Shown here one piece after another: positions 17,913 through 26,579 of a DNA stretch of 34,854 bases (within the stretch, counting starts at the first letter, position 1; the number at the start of each line of letters is the position of its first letter). The stretch is from a virus. The position numbers and the translations under genes were made by a program. The stretch is taken from IMG/VR virus record IMGVR_UViG_3300034093_003673, positions 1-34,854 of that record. One strand, written 5' to 3'. Below the pieces are notes generated by a model. The model searched no databases. It saw only the letters and a program-made list of their open reading frames with translations, and was not told the origin of the DNA.

Positions 17913-18815
17913 ATGAGTTTAATACCAAAAGCGGCACCTCGTGTCAATTACCTCAACAACAGAGATATCTTAAAAGAGATTCATCTAAGCAAAGCAACAT
18001 ATTGTAGCTATCTAGATCCAGTCACCGATCATCAATGTGATATTATTTTGCCCAGCGTGACCAAAATAAATCAGCGTACCATTGCCGAAGCACGTAGAAA
18101 TCGTGCTGCCAGACTCACTAGAGAACAAGGCGCCGAGGTCAATGAAAAGAAAATTGCCAACACTGACTTGGTATTTCGTATCATGACCTGGGAACACATA
18201 CCCATGGCACCTAAAAAAGTTCCCAAGAATGCTGTGAAAAAACGCAAACTAGAGGACATACTGGGCATTGAAGATGTACCAGTTGACGATCCGCTTGCTG
18301 ACATCATTGATGAACCAGTGTTAAACCCCACTCATGTGCGTGTTAATTTTCCCCCGTTTTGGCACTATAGAGTCACTGATCACAAAATTCCATATCTAGT
18401 GGGCAAGAGTCACTGGAAAGGCGATTTAGAAACCGGCGAGTACAGTCGAGATCACGGACAAATGACTCGCAAGTTGGCCATGATGTTTATGAAATTATGC
18501 GAACGATATGCTACAAGGAGCAACTGGCGTGGATACACCTACAACGAAGAAATGCGGGGGCAAGCCCTGTTACAACTCAGTCAAATTGGACTCCAGTTCG
18601 ATGAATCAAAATCGCAGAACCCTTTTGCGTATTATACTGCCGCTATCACTAATAGCTTTACTCGTATCTTGAATATTGAAAAGAAGAACCAAAACATTCG
18701 CGATGATATTTTGGAAATGAACGGACTTAATCCTAGTTGGACACGGCAAAATGCTGGCAAGGCTGGCATGGCTGCTATGAGTGGTCCAGTAACATCCAGT
18801 CTTGAGGATCAATAA
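17913..18815 (+). CDS. 55: Late-transcription sigma factor, gp55-like
   Basis: This 300-aa protein is recognised from its conserved C-terminal half, which includes DHGQMTRKLAMMFMKLCERY (about 188-207), an NWRGYTYNEEMRGQALLQL segment, NPFAYYTAAITNSFTRILN and EKKNQNIRDDILEMNGLNPS. The last two resemble sigma region 2 as found in phage gp55 proteins. In T4, gp55 replaces sigma70 on host RNA polymerase and recognises TATAAATA late promoters. It is longer than T4 gp55 (185 aa); the N-terminal 150 residues include a basic stretch and an acidic stretch and are not recognised. It heads the plus-strand operon behind a sigma70-type promoter and overlaps the next gene by one base (TAATG). TAAATA motifs elsewhere in the window are its likely targets. 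Confidence 0.92.
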   Translation: MSLIPKAAPRVNYLNNRDILKEIHLSKATYCSYLDPVTDHQCDIILPSVTKINQRTIAEARRNRAARLTREQGAEVNEKKIANTDLVFRIMTWEHIPMAPKKVPKNAVKKRKLEDILGIEDVPVDDPLADIIDEPVLNPTHVRVNFPPFWHYRVTDHKIPYLVGKSHWKGDLETGEYSRDHGQMTRKLAMMFMKLCERYATRSNWRGYTYNEEMRGQALLQLSQIGLQFDESKSQNPFAYYTAAITNSFTRILNIEKKNQNIRDDILEMNGLNPSWTRQNAGKAGMAAMSGPVTSSLEDQ

Positions 18816-19519
18816 TGCCTGAGCTCGATTATCAAGGCCTACCTTGGGTACAAGGACTAAACCTGCCCGTGGATACCAGAAAAGGCAATGGCGAGCCCAA
18901 TTTATTTGTGGCCGGGTGCAGTGTATCAGCTGGCATGTTTATAAACATTGAACAAAGTTATGGCAGTTTGTTGAGTGAAAAAACTCAGATGTCACTGGTA
19001 CTACTTGCCAATCGATCCACTAGCGTTGACTGGGCCGCAAACCAAATCATCAGCAGTGATCTCAGACCCGGTGACGTAGTAGTCTGGGGTATCACTGCGG
19101 TTCATAGACTTACATGGTTGACTTTGGGTACTGACAATAATTTTCAGCCCGTTCATTGTCTTCCCACTATGAATCCTAAATTTGCTAATTTTATGGGCAA
19201 CAGTGCTTATGATCTTGTAAAACGATTCATGGTCGAAGCTGAACAACATCATATGCTGGCGGCTGCCACCAAAATATTGCAGGTGAAAAAAGTTTGCGAG
19301 ATGTCGGGCGCACGCCTGTTATTTGGATTTTTGCCCTATTCTGGCACGGATATAGTCAAACAGCTCACAACGGCCTTTACAAATGATGCAGGATATGTTA
19401 AAATACCGTATAGTACCGAATCACCACACTGGACAGACTTTGGATCAGATGGAGCTCATCCTGGTCCAGAAAGTCACCGGTTGATAGCTGAAGCATTTTT
19501 TTCTAAACTCAAAAACTAA
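18815..19519 (+). CDS. SGNH/GDSL-type hydrolase-like protein
   Basis: This 234-aa protein has the layout of an SGNH-fold esterase: a block I-like GCSVSAG near the N-terminus with Ser36 as candidate nucleophile, a central beta strand VVVWGITAVHR, and a C-terminal block V-like DGAHPGPESH with Asp212 and His215 as the other candidate catalytic residues. SGNH enzymes hydrolyse esters, often acetyl groups on sugars, or act as acyltransferases. The substrate cannot be read here. The gene starts on the last base of the gp55 stop codon and lies 3 bp before gp47, so it is inside the recombination operon. Nearby glycosyltransferase-like and radical-SAM genes make glycan modification one possibility, which is inference. 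Confidence 0.72.
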   Translation: MPELDYQGLPWVQGLNLPVDTRKGNGEPNLFVAGCSVSAGMFINIEQSYGSLLSEKTQMSLVLLANRSTSVDWAANQIISSDLRPGDVVVWGITAVHRLTWLTLGTDNNFQPVHCLPTMNPKFANFMGNSAYDLVKRFMVEAEQHHMLAAATKILQVKKVCEMSGARLLFGFLPYSGTDIVKQLTTAFTNDAGYVKIPYSTESPHWTDFGSDGAHPGPESHRLIAEAFFSKLKN

Positions 19520-19522
19520 CGT

Positions 19523-20539
19523 ATGGCTAATTTATTTCGCAAGGCAGCAATCTTCACTGACATTCACTTTGGGCTTAAATCAAACAGTGCATTGCACAAC
19601 GAAGATTGTTTGGCTTTTGTCAAGTGGGCCACTGCCAAAGCCCGAGAGGAAGGTTGCGAAACCTGTATGTTTCTAGGTGACTGGCACAACAACCGATCCA
19701 GCTTAAACATTGTCACTTTAAATTATAGCTTACGAGCACTGGAACACTTAAATGCAAACTTTGAACGTGTGTATTTTATCCCTGGCAATCATGACTTGTA
19801 TTATCGCGATAAACGTGATGTACAAAGCGTGGAGTGGGCCAAACATCTTCCAAACGTACAAATTTGTAATGACTGGTTCAGTAGTGGTGACGTAGTTATT
19901 GCTCCGTGGTTATGCGGCGATGATCACAAGCGCATTCCAAAAATGAAAGGCAAGTACATGTTTGGGCATTTTGAACTGCCTGGCTACTTGATGAACGCCA
20001 TGGTAGAGATGCCGGATCATGGAGAAGTACGACGTGAAGATTTCAACAACTTTGAACATGTGTTCACTGGACACTTTCATAAACGTCAGACCAAGAAAAA
20101 CATCACCTACATTGGCAACTGCTTTCCGCACAACTATGCTGATGCCGGCGATGACGAGCGTGGACTAACTATACTTGAGTGGGGTCAAGAAACTGTATAT
20201 CATGCTTGGCCTAATCAGCCTACATATCGAGTGCTTGGATTAAGCAATGTCATTGACAACGCTGGCACCCTTTTGCACAAAGACATGCATGTACGAGTTC
20301 AACTTGACATTGAGATCAGCTACGAAGAGGCCAACTTTATCAAAGAAACATTTATTCGAGATTATGGCCTGCGTGAAATGGCGCTGATTCCCAACAAAAC
20401 TATTTCTGTTGACACTGACATGGCACCTGGTGAGATTAAATTTGAAAGTGTAGATCAAATTGTCACAGATCAAATCACCAACATTGAGTCAGAATTCTAT
20501 GACCCTAAACTGTTATTAAAAATTTATCAAACATTATAA
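19523..20539 (+). CDS. 47: Recombination nuclease subunit, gp47-like (Mre11/SbcD family)
   Basis: This 338-aa protein has the metallophosphoesterase motifs of Mre11/SbcD in order: DIH (Asp13, His15), GDWHN (52-56), GNHD (88-91), GHF (148-150) and GHFHKR (183-188). Together these form the two-metal nuclease site. The length matches T4 gp47 (339 aa). With gp46 it forms the complex that resects DNA ends in recombination-dependent replication and host DNA breakdown. In T4 genes 46, 47 and 55 are close together; here 47 lies between 55 and 46 but is separated from 46 by three accessory genes. The C-terminal 100 residues should carry the capping and gp46-binding regions. Confidence 0.95.
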   Translation: MANLFRKAAIFTDIHFGLKSNSALHNEDCLAFVKWATAKAREEGCETCMFLGDWHNNRSSLNIVTLNYSLRALEHLNANFERVYFIPGNHDLYYRDKRDVQSVEWAKHLPNVQICNDWFSSGDVVIAPWLCGDDHKRIPKMKGKYMFGHFELPGYLMNAMVEMPDHGEVRREDFNNFEHVFTGHFHKRQTKKNITYIGNCFPHNYADAGDDERGLTILEWGQETVYHAWPNQPTYRVLGLSNVIDNAGTLLHKDMHVRVQLDIEISYEEANFIKETFIRDYGLREMALIPNKTISVDTDMAPGEIKFESVDQIVTDQITNIESEFYDPKLLLKIYQTL

Positions 20540-20544
20540 ACACC

Positions 20545-21105
20545 ATGTTTGCACAGCCAACAACATCGACTATACCAAAAAAACTTTGGAGTAAATTAGA
20601 TTCGCACTATAACATAGTTGGTTATGCCAACTATACTGGGTTTCAACACAACATTTATTATTTGAAACAAATGTTTGCTGAGACAAAAAAAGAGGTGTAC
20701 GGGATCAATGATCGATACATCATCGAGCATCGAGACAACGACGTGTATATAGATTCAATGCGTGTTGGTATGTTCACTCACAACTTTTTTGACATACTCT
20801 ACGAATTTGATATTCCGGCATACACAGTTTTATTGTATACCAATCATGTTGGTATACAACGTGAGATTGATTTTTTATGTGCTCGCAGTCATCCCAATGA
20901 TCGGCCCACTGTGGTTGAATCCTTTGTGACCACTGAAGTCATGACTGATCATTACGCAGATATTCCACTAGAACCCGAAGCCATAAAACACCATGCTATT
21001 TGCATGTTGGGCAAGCAACGATCGCACAGATTTGGATTGTACCACAAGCTGTCGCAAGTACCCAGTGATAAACTTGTGTTGACTATCCAAGGTGCTAATT
21101 CATGA
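20545..21105 (+). CDS. N-terminal piece of a split glycosyltransferase-like protein
   Basis: This 186-aa product resembles the N-terminal half of a glycosyltransferase-like family common in aquatic T4-like phages. Diagnostic features are the FDIPAYTVLLYTN strand and LGKQRSHRFGLYHKL (155-169), which corresponds to the family's RPRPHR-like motif. In the family as I know it this motif is followed, in the same chain, by a C-terminal domain. Here the frame stops at 21105 and the C-terminal domain continues in the next gene, whose ATG overlaps this stop codon (ATGA). The two frames differ by -1 and I see no slippery heptamer at the junction. It could be a natural two-subunit enzyme, a gene broken by an indel, or a sequencing error. 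Confidence 0.7.
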   Translation: MFAQPTTSTIPKKLWSKLDSHYNIVGYANYTGFQHNIYYLKQMFAETKKEVYGINDRYIIEHRDNDVYIDSMRVGMFTHNFFDILYEFDIPAYTVLLYTNHVGIQREIDFLCARSHPNDRPTVVESFVTTEVMTDHYADIPLEPEAIKHHAICMLGKQRSHRFGLYHKLSQVPSDKLVLTIQGANS

Positions 21106-21647
21106 TTGTAATGCCACTTCCGCTGGTAGCAATCAATGACCAATGGATGTTAGACGATTCAATTGATGTTTCTCCTGTGACCACTACAGTGACTCATCCG
21201 TTGGTAGCCACCCCTCCAAACTACATGCCTGAACGATATCAGTGTGATTGGTACAAATACATAGCACTTGACATTGTGACTGAAAGCGCATTCAAATATC
21301 CTTATCCGTACGTTACTGAAAAAGTGCTAAGGTCCTTTGCGTGTAAACGAATGTTCATTTATCTTGGGCCTGCCAATGTGCTAGCATTGTTGCACAGCAA
21401 AGGATTTAAAACGTTTGATGGGTTTATTGACGAAAGCTATGATAGTATTGAAGATCCTAAACAACGATTTTTAAAAGTTGTTGATGTGGTGCACAAATTT
21501 TTAAATCGACCAATTGAAGAAATACAAAACTACATATCAACCAACTCTGGCATCTTTGAGCATAATTTAAAAACATTGGCCAAGCTTGAAGTTCAAGAAC
21601 TTGATCGTATTTGCAGACAACTGAATATACCCAATGATCAAGATTGA
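21102..21647 (+). CDS. C-terminal piece of a split glycosyltransferase-like protein
   Basis: This 181-aa product carries the C-terminal domain of the same glycosyltransferase-like family, similar to the nucleotide-sugar-binding half of GT10 fucosyltransferase-type enzymes: ALDIVTESAF (55-64), YVTEKVLRSFACKRMFIYLG (70-89) and GFKTFDGFIDESYDSIEDP (101-119). The Glu in TEK and the acidic residues around it are the probable donor-sugar contacts. The start ATG overlaps the stop of the preceding gene (ATGA), typical of termination-reinitiation. The frame is closed just upstream by stop codons at 21066, 21069 and 21096, so the piece cannot start earlier. Its end overlaps the radical-SAM gene by 14 bp. 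Confidence 0.75.
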   Translation: MIVMPLPLVAINDQWMLDDSIDVSPVTTTVTHPLVATPPNYMPERYQCDWYKYIALDIVTESAFKYPYPYVTEKVLRSFACKRMFIYLGPANVLALLHSKGFKTFDGFIDESYDSIEDPKQRFLKVVDVVHKFLNRPIEEIQNYISTNSGIFEHNLKTLAKLEVQELDRICRQLNIPNDQD

Positions 21648-23091
21648 CCATTATAATGTAAAATGTTGTGTGGATGTAGCACAGTTAACTGCTAATCCAC
21701 AATCTGCCTATGAGTTTTTTCAACTGCATTGGCAGGCAACGTTTGACGTCAACGATCGAATAGTTTTGTACAGTAGTCACCCATGGCCCATGGAACTGCT
21801 ACAGCACTTATACGCAGCCGCTGAACTGATTGATATTTCCAACTGTTTTGTATTGTTGGCCGGTCCAGTGATTGACCAACATCAAGTATTGCAACTTGCC
21901 ATCAACAATCAAGCGTTTGAAATCTTGGTCACTGATCTTGATGAAGCAACTCAGCCTTTGGAACATGCTTACCAATTAAGCAAGTCAATGTGTCCTCTTC
22001 CATGGATGCACTTGGAAATTAAAAATCAAGGCGAAATTTCTCCTTGTTGTATATCCACCAAATACATTGGCACTGTGAGTGACACTGGTATACAGGCAGC
22101 GTTTGATGGACCGGGTGTTGCAAATTTTAGGCAACAGTTTCTAACCGGTGATCGTCCCAGCGAATGTCAAGCATGTTGGAGACTAGAAGACAAAGGGTTA
22201 ACAAGTAATCGAACTAGACATCTAAGTTTTTTAAAAAAAGATTTACTGACCAAATATCTCTCTAATCCCAAAATTGTTAGTTTAGATTTAAAACCTGGTA
22301 ACACTTGTAACTTTAAATGCAGAATTTGCGGGCCCAGGGCAAGTTCTCAATTTGCGCACGAGCAGTCAAAATTTGATAGCGCAATACCAATAAAATCATA
22401 CAACTGGGCTGAGTCAACAACACAGGTCATGGACGAAGTTGAACAACTGTTGCCCAACATTGAAAATCTAGACCTCTATGGCGGTGAGCCGTTTTTAATA
22501 AAACCACTAGCACAACTTGTTAAACGTGCAGTAGATATTGGCGTAGCGTCACAAGTGCGGCTACACTATAACAGCAACGGCAGCGTTTTTCCTGCTGACT
22601 TATTACCGTATTGGAGTTACTTCAAACATGTAGATGTGCATTTTAGCATTGACAATGTTGGCAAAAGATTTGAATTAGAACGCGGTGGTAGCTGGGAACA
22701 AGTTGATCGCAACATAACACAATTAGTTGAGCTACGATTGCCAAATGTTAAAATAAGCGTTATGCCAGTTATAAGCATTATGAACATTTACTATCTTGAT
22801 GAACTACTGGCATGGTGTAACCGTCTTGAGTTACCCATAAATGCATTGTACTTGGATCACCCAGAGCCGTTTGCGTTGTCAAACTTAACGCAAGAAGCCA
22901 AAGATATCATTGTCAATAAATTTTCAGATAGTGGCTGGCCAGACATGCAACAGATATTAAAATTCATTCAAAAACAGCCGCCAGCAGATGGCAGCAAGTT
23001 TGCCGAGCTAACCAAACATTTTGATAAACTGCGCAATCAAGATTTTCGTAATACACACAAAGATATTGCAATTGCCATGAAAGTATGTTAA
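21634..23091 (+). CDS. Radical SAM protein with an N-terminal twitch/SPASM-like cysteine cluster
   Basis: This 485-aa protein has the radical-SAM CxxxCxxC motif as CNFKCRIC (Cys225, Cys229, Cys232), which would bind a 4Fe-4S cluster and S-adenosylmethionine, plus the GGEP motif at 283-286. Ahead of the core is a second cysteine group, Cys120 in CPLPWMH, Cys138-Cys139 in ISPCCIS and Cys178/Cys181 in CQACW, resembling an auxiliary-cluster (SPASM/twitch) domain placed before rather than after the core. Residues 1-110 are an additional alpha/beta domain I do not recognise. Such proteins recur in aquatic phages without an assigned substrate. It overlaps the glycosyltransferase-like piece upstream and lies 10 bp before gp46. 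Radical chemistry is well supported; the substrate is unknown. Confidence 0.88.
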   Translation: MIKIDHYNVKCCVDVAQLTANPQSAYEFFQLHWQATFDVNDRIVLYSSHPWPMELLQHLYAAAELIDISNCFVLLAGPVIDQHQVLQLAINNQAFEILVTDLDEATQPLEHAYQLSKSMCPLPWMHLEIKNQGEISPCCISTKYIGTVSDTGIQAAFDGPGVANFRQQFLTGDRPSECQACWRLEDKGLTSNRTRHLSFLKKDLLTKYLSNPKIVSLDLKPGNTCNFKCRICGPRASSQFAHEQSKFDSAIPIKSYNWAESTTQVMDEVEQLLPNIENLDLYGGEPFLIKPLAQLVKRAVDIGVASQVRLHYNSNGSVFPADLLPYWSYFKHVDVHFSIDNVGKRFELERGGSWEQVDRNITQLVELRLPNVKISVMPVISIMNIYYLDELLAWCNRLELPINALYLDHPEPFALSNLTQEAKDIIVNKFSDSGWPDMQQILKFIQKQPPADGSKFAELTKHFDKLRNQDFRNTHKDIAIAMKVC

Positions 23092-23101
23092 ACTACAAAA
23101 G

Positions 23102-24865
23102 ATGATACAAATAAAAAATCTAACTGTAAAGAATTTCATGAGTGTGGGCAACGCCACACAAGGTGTAAATTTTGATCGCAATGATCTAACTTTGGTCTTG
23201 GGGGAAAATTTAGACTTGGGCGGTGACGGTAGCAGAAACGGTACCGGGAAAACCACAATCATAAATGCGTTGAGTTACGCTCTATACGGCCAGGCTTTAA
23301 GCAACATTCGCAAAGACAATCTTGTCAACAAAACCAATGGCAAGAATATGTTGGTTAGTTTAGAGTTTTTTATAAACGGACAAGAATATAAAATTGAACG
23401 CGGTCGCAAACCCAATGTGCTTAAATTTTATGTGAACAACGAACAAAAGCTTGCCGAAGACGAAGCGCAGGGTGATTCTAGAGAAACGCAAGATGCCATT
23501 GAACGTATCATAAACATGAGCCATGACATGTTCAAACATGTGCTGGCACTGAATACCTACACTGAGCCGTTCTTGAGTTTAAAAGCCAATGATCAGCGAG
23601 CAATTATTGAACAGTTGTTGGGCATTACTTTGTTGAGTGAGCGAGCTGATCGTATCAAAGAACTCAATCGAGAAACCAAAGATGCCATCAGTCAAGAAGA
23701 ATTTCGTATTCGTGCTGTGCAAGAAGCCAACAAGCGCATTGAAGAACAGATTGAAGCACTCAAACGTCGTCAAACCATGTGGCAAACCAAACACAATGAC
23801 GAGTCTATAAAATTACAAACTGCCTTGGAACAGTTGCAAAAAATCAACATTGATGTAGAAATACAGGCTCACCGCGATCATGCCGTATGGGACCAAAAAA
23901 GAAAAGACATCAACGAGTTGTCTACTCAAATTGGTAGAACCAAGCTGGATTTGGGACGAGAAGAAAAAGCTGTCAGTAAACTAGTCAAAGAAATTGCTAC
24001 ATTAGAATCACACACCTGTCATGCATGTGGTCAATCATTTCACGATCAGTCTCACGAAACTGTGTTGGCTGCCAAGCAAAAAGATCTTGCTGAAACACAA
24101 GAACGACAACAAGAACAAGCAACACTGTTGCTCAATTTGGAAACTGCGCACAGTGATCTTGGAGAACTGGGCAAGCCTCCCCGGATGTTTTATGACAAAG
24201 AAGAAGATGCCATTCATCATCGAGCCACTCTAGAAAACTTACAACAACAAATATCTACTAAAACACTAGAAGTTGATCCTTATCAAGAACAAATTGATGA
24301 GATGACCGGACAAGCTCTACAGCTAGTGTCGTATGATCCTCTCAACGAACTTACAAGATTGCAAGAACATCAAGATTTCCTGTTAAAATTGTTGACCAGC
24401 AAAGACAGCTTTGTCCGCAAGAAAATCATTGATCAAAATCTAAGTTATTTGAATCAACGCCTTACAAACTATTTAGATAGAATTGGATTACCACATACTG
24501 TAAAATTCCAAAACGATTTAAGCGTCAGCATTGAAGAACTGGGCCGTGAACTGGACTTTGACAATCTAAGTCGTGGTGAGCGTACTCGATTAATTCTCAG
24601 CATGAGCTGGGCGTTCCGTGATGTCTGGGAAAGTTTGTATCATCCCATCAACTTGTTGTTTATTGACGAGCTCATGGACAATGGACTAGATACGCAGGGA
24701 GTAGAGAATGGCCTGGCGTTACTAAAGAAAATGAGTCGTGAGCGACACAAGAGTATTTGGCTTGTGAGCCACAAAGATGAGCTTTCAGGACGTGTAGAAA
24801 ACATACTCAAGGTTGTGAAAGAAAACGGATTTACCAGCTACAACAACGATGTCGACTTTATTTGA
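23102..24865 (+). CDS. 46: Recombination nuclease ATPase subunit, gp46-like (Rad50/SbcC family)
   Basis: This 587-aa protein shows the Rad50/SbcC architecture: Walker A in GSRNGTGKT (43-51), two coiled-coil arms of about 130 and 100 residues around a zinc hook CHAC (Cys306, Cys309), the ABC signature LSRGE (489-493) and Walker B LLFIDE (518-523), with a switch histidine in VSHKDE near the C-terminus. T4 gp46 is 560 aa. ATP binding closes the head dimer and controls the gp47 nuclease in end resection. The gene ends 17 bp inside the following radical-SAM gene. Its separation from gp47 by three accessory genes is unusual compared with T4. Confidence 0.95.
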   Translation: MIQIKNLTVKNFMSVGNATQGVNFDRNDLTLVLGENLDLGGDGSRNGTGKTTIINALSYALYGQALSNIRKDNLVNKTNGKNMLVSLEFFINGQEYKIERGRKPNVLKFYVNNEQKLAEDEAQGDSRETQDAIERIINMSHDMFKHVLALNTYTEPFLSLKANDQRAIIEQLLGITLLSERADRIKELNRETKDAISQEEFRIRAVQEANKRIEEQIEALKRRQTMWQTKHNDESIKLQTALEQLQKINIDVEIQAHRDHAVWDQKRKDINELSTQIGRTKLDLGREEKAVSKLVKEIATLESHTCHACGQSFHDQSHETVLAAKQKDLAETQERQQEQATLLLNLETAHSDLGELGKPPRMFYDKEEDAIHHRATLENLQQQISTKTLEVDPYQEQIDEMTGQALQLVSYDPLNELTRLQEHQDFLLKLLTSKDSFVRKKIIDQNLSYLNQRLTNYLDRIGLPHTVKFQNDLSVSIEELGRELDFDNLSRGERTRLILSMSWAFRDVWESLYHPINLLFIDELMDNGLDTQGVENGLALLKKMSRERHKSIWLVSHKDELSGRVENILKVVKENGFTSYNNDVDFI

Positions 24866-25967
24866 TTATAACACAGTTGATGAATATCAACTAGAAATTA
24901 CCACCTATTGCAATGCGGCGTGCCCGCAATGCCCTCGCAACAATTTTGGAGTGGGCATTAATCCGCACATGCCACTGAATCACTTGACTCGAGAAACTAT
25001 TGCGCAGGCTTTTCCCAAAGAACTCTGTCAGCGTTTGAGGCAAGTGTTTTTTTGTGGTAGCTACGGCGATCCCATCATGAATCCTGATTTTATAAACATC
25101 TTGATTGATTTTAGAAAGAAAAATCCCAAGCTGTGGTTGTATATACACACCAATGGTGGTGTACATGATCGCTACTACTGGGAGGAAATTGCTACTATTA
25201 TGAATGGGCATGGACAAATTGATTTTGGCATTGACGGACTTGCTGACACCTTGGACATGTATCGCCGCAATGTCAAGTATGCACATGTGATTACAAGTGC
25301 CAAGGCGTTTATCAATGCTGGTGGCCGTGCTCAATGGAATTATATAGTGTTCAAGCACAACGAACATCAAGTTGAAGAAGCAAAACAAACCAGTGAAATA
25401 TTAGGATTTAAAAGTTTTCTAGCAAGGCGAACTGGTAGATTTTTTAATCATCACACAGTTGAAGAAATGTCATCGTGGCCTGTGGCCAATGCTGATTATG
25501 TGTTGGAGCCACCATCTCGCAATGAATACAAAAATCGTAGTATGATGTTCTTGCCAGATCTCAAAAAAGAATATCCCAATCTCAAAGACTATTTTGCCAC
25601 CACTGAAATACAGTGTGATGCTTTGCGCGGCAACAAAGTTGCAATCAATGCTCAAGGACTGGTACTGCCTTGCAACTTTTTCAATCACAATTTGTATGAC
25701 GCTAGATTTTATGACAACTCGTTGCCGGGTGCAAACGAACTAAGTCATGGCAACAACAAGAATCAAGTCAGAGAGTTTTTAGAACAGTACGGGCTTGATC
25801 AATTAGATATACACAATCACAGTCTTGAAAATATTTTTAAAAATGCATTCTGGAAAGATCTAGTTGACTCGTGGTCTAACAAAAATCGCCTGTTTGAATG
25901 TGCTATGACATGTGGCAACAAATTAAAAAAGGTCTGGGACCAAGGAGGAAACAAACAATATGACTAG
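24849..25967 (+). CDS. Radical SAM/SPASM protein
   Basis: This 372-aa protein has CNAACPQC near the N-terminus (Cys21, Cys25, Cys28), the radical-SAM cluster motif, followed by FCGSYGDPIMNP (68-79) in the place of GGEP. The C-terminal half contains further cysteines (Cys256, Cys275, Cys351, Cys355) in contexts such as GLVLPCNFFNH and ECAMTCGNK, a SPASM-type auxiliary cluster pattern found in peptide- and sugar-modifying radical-SAM enzymes. It is a different subtype from the radical-SAM gene upstream of gp46, because here the auxiliary cysteines follow the core. The gene overlaps gp46 by 17 bp and the SDR gene by 8 bp. The substrate is not predictable from sequence alone. Confidence 0.87.
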   Translation: MSTLFDYNTVDEYQLEITTYCNAACPQCPRNNFGVGINPHMPLNHLTRETIAQAFPKELCQRLRQVFFCGSYGDPIMNPDFINILIDFRKKNPKLWLYIHTNGGVHDRYYWEEIATIMNGHGQIDFGIDGLADTLDMYRRNVKYAHVITSAKAFINAGGRAQWNYIVFKHNEHQVEEAKQTSEILGFKSFLARRTGRFFNHHTVEEMSSWPVANADYVLEPPSRNEYKNRSMMFLPDLKKEYPNLKDYFATTEIQCDALRGNKVAINAQGLVLPCNFFNHNLYDARFYDNSLPGANELSHGNNKNQVREFLEQYGLDQLDIHNHSLENIFKNAFWKDLVDSWSNKNRLFECAMTCGNKLKKVWDQGGNKQYD

Positions 25968-26568
25968 AGAAATTAAAATTAACAAAACATTTTTGATCAC
26001 CGGCGGCAATCGCGGCCTGGGCAAAGTAATAACTGAATGCTTTAATGGAGTCAATATCAGCCGTCAGACTGGTGCGGACATCACCAAAGATGTTGACGCT
26101 ATTGTTGCAGAAAGTTTAAAATACGATGTATTTGTAAACAATGCATTTGACGGGCCGCCACAAGAACCCTGGGCTAATTTTGCACAGACCAATTTATATC
26201 TAGCAATCTACGATGCTTGGAAAGCGGCCAACAAATCAGGTTATGTTTTTAACATAGGCAGTATTGGAAATCGCAGTATTGTTGCTCCTGAACCTAGATT
26301 TGAAACCTATCGTGTTGCCAAGGCTGCGCTGGATCATGCCAGTCGTCAGGGCACACAGGCATTTAAACAAAATCATGTACCTTTTAAAACAACACTAATC
26401 AACACTGACCGATTGGACACTGACCTTAGCCGGAGCCGCACTACGTGGACCGGCAACGGTGTCAGTTGCTATGAGGTTGCCAATTTCATCACCTACGCAC
26501 TACTCACAGGCTCAAATACTTGCATCGAAGACATTTCTTTTTATTGTAATCTTGACCACAAGGCATAA
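25960..26568 (+). CDS. Short-chain dehydrogenase/reductase (SDR)
   Basis: This 202-aa protein has the classical SDR motifs: the nucleotide-binding TGGNRGLG (14-21), NNAF (60-63) in place of NNAG, an active-site Ser in NIGSIG (Ser101), and YRVAK (Tyr117, Lys121). These support NAD(P)-dependent oxidation or reduction of an alcohol or carbonyl group. It is shorter than most SDRs (about 250 aa), with compact loops after the Rossmann core. The ATG overlaps the end of the preceding radical-SAM gene, so the two are translated together. A joint role in modifying a small molecule or sugar is inferred from that coupling only. Confidence 0.88.
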   Translation: MTREIKINKTFLITGGNRGLGKVITECFNGVNISRQTGADITKDVDAIVAESLKYDVFVNNAFDGPPQEPWANFAQTNLYLAIYDAWKAANKSGYVFNIGSIGNRSIVAPEPRFETYRVAKAALDHASRQGTQAFKQNHVPFKTTLINTDRLDTDLSRSRTTWTGNGVSCYEVANFITYALLTGSNTCIEDISFYCNLDHKA

Positions 26569-26579
26569 TTACATGTCCA

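Noticed and set aside
21085-21110. Programmed frameshift at the glycosyltransferase-like junction
   Set aside because: No X XXY YYZ heptamer or other slippery run is present near the overlap; reinitiation at ATGA or an indel is simpler.
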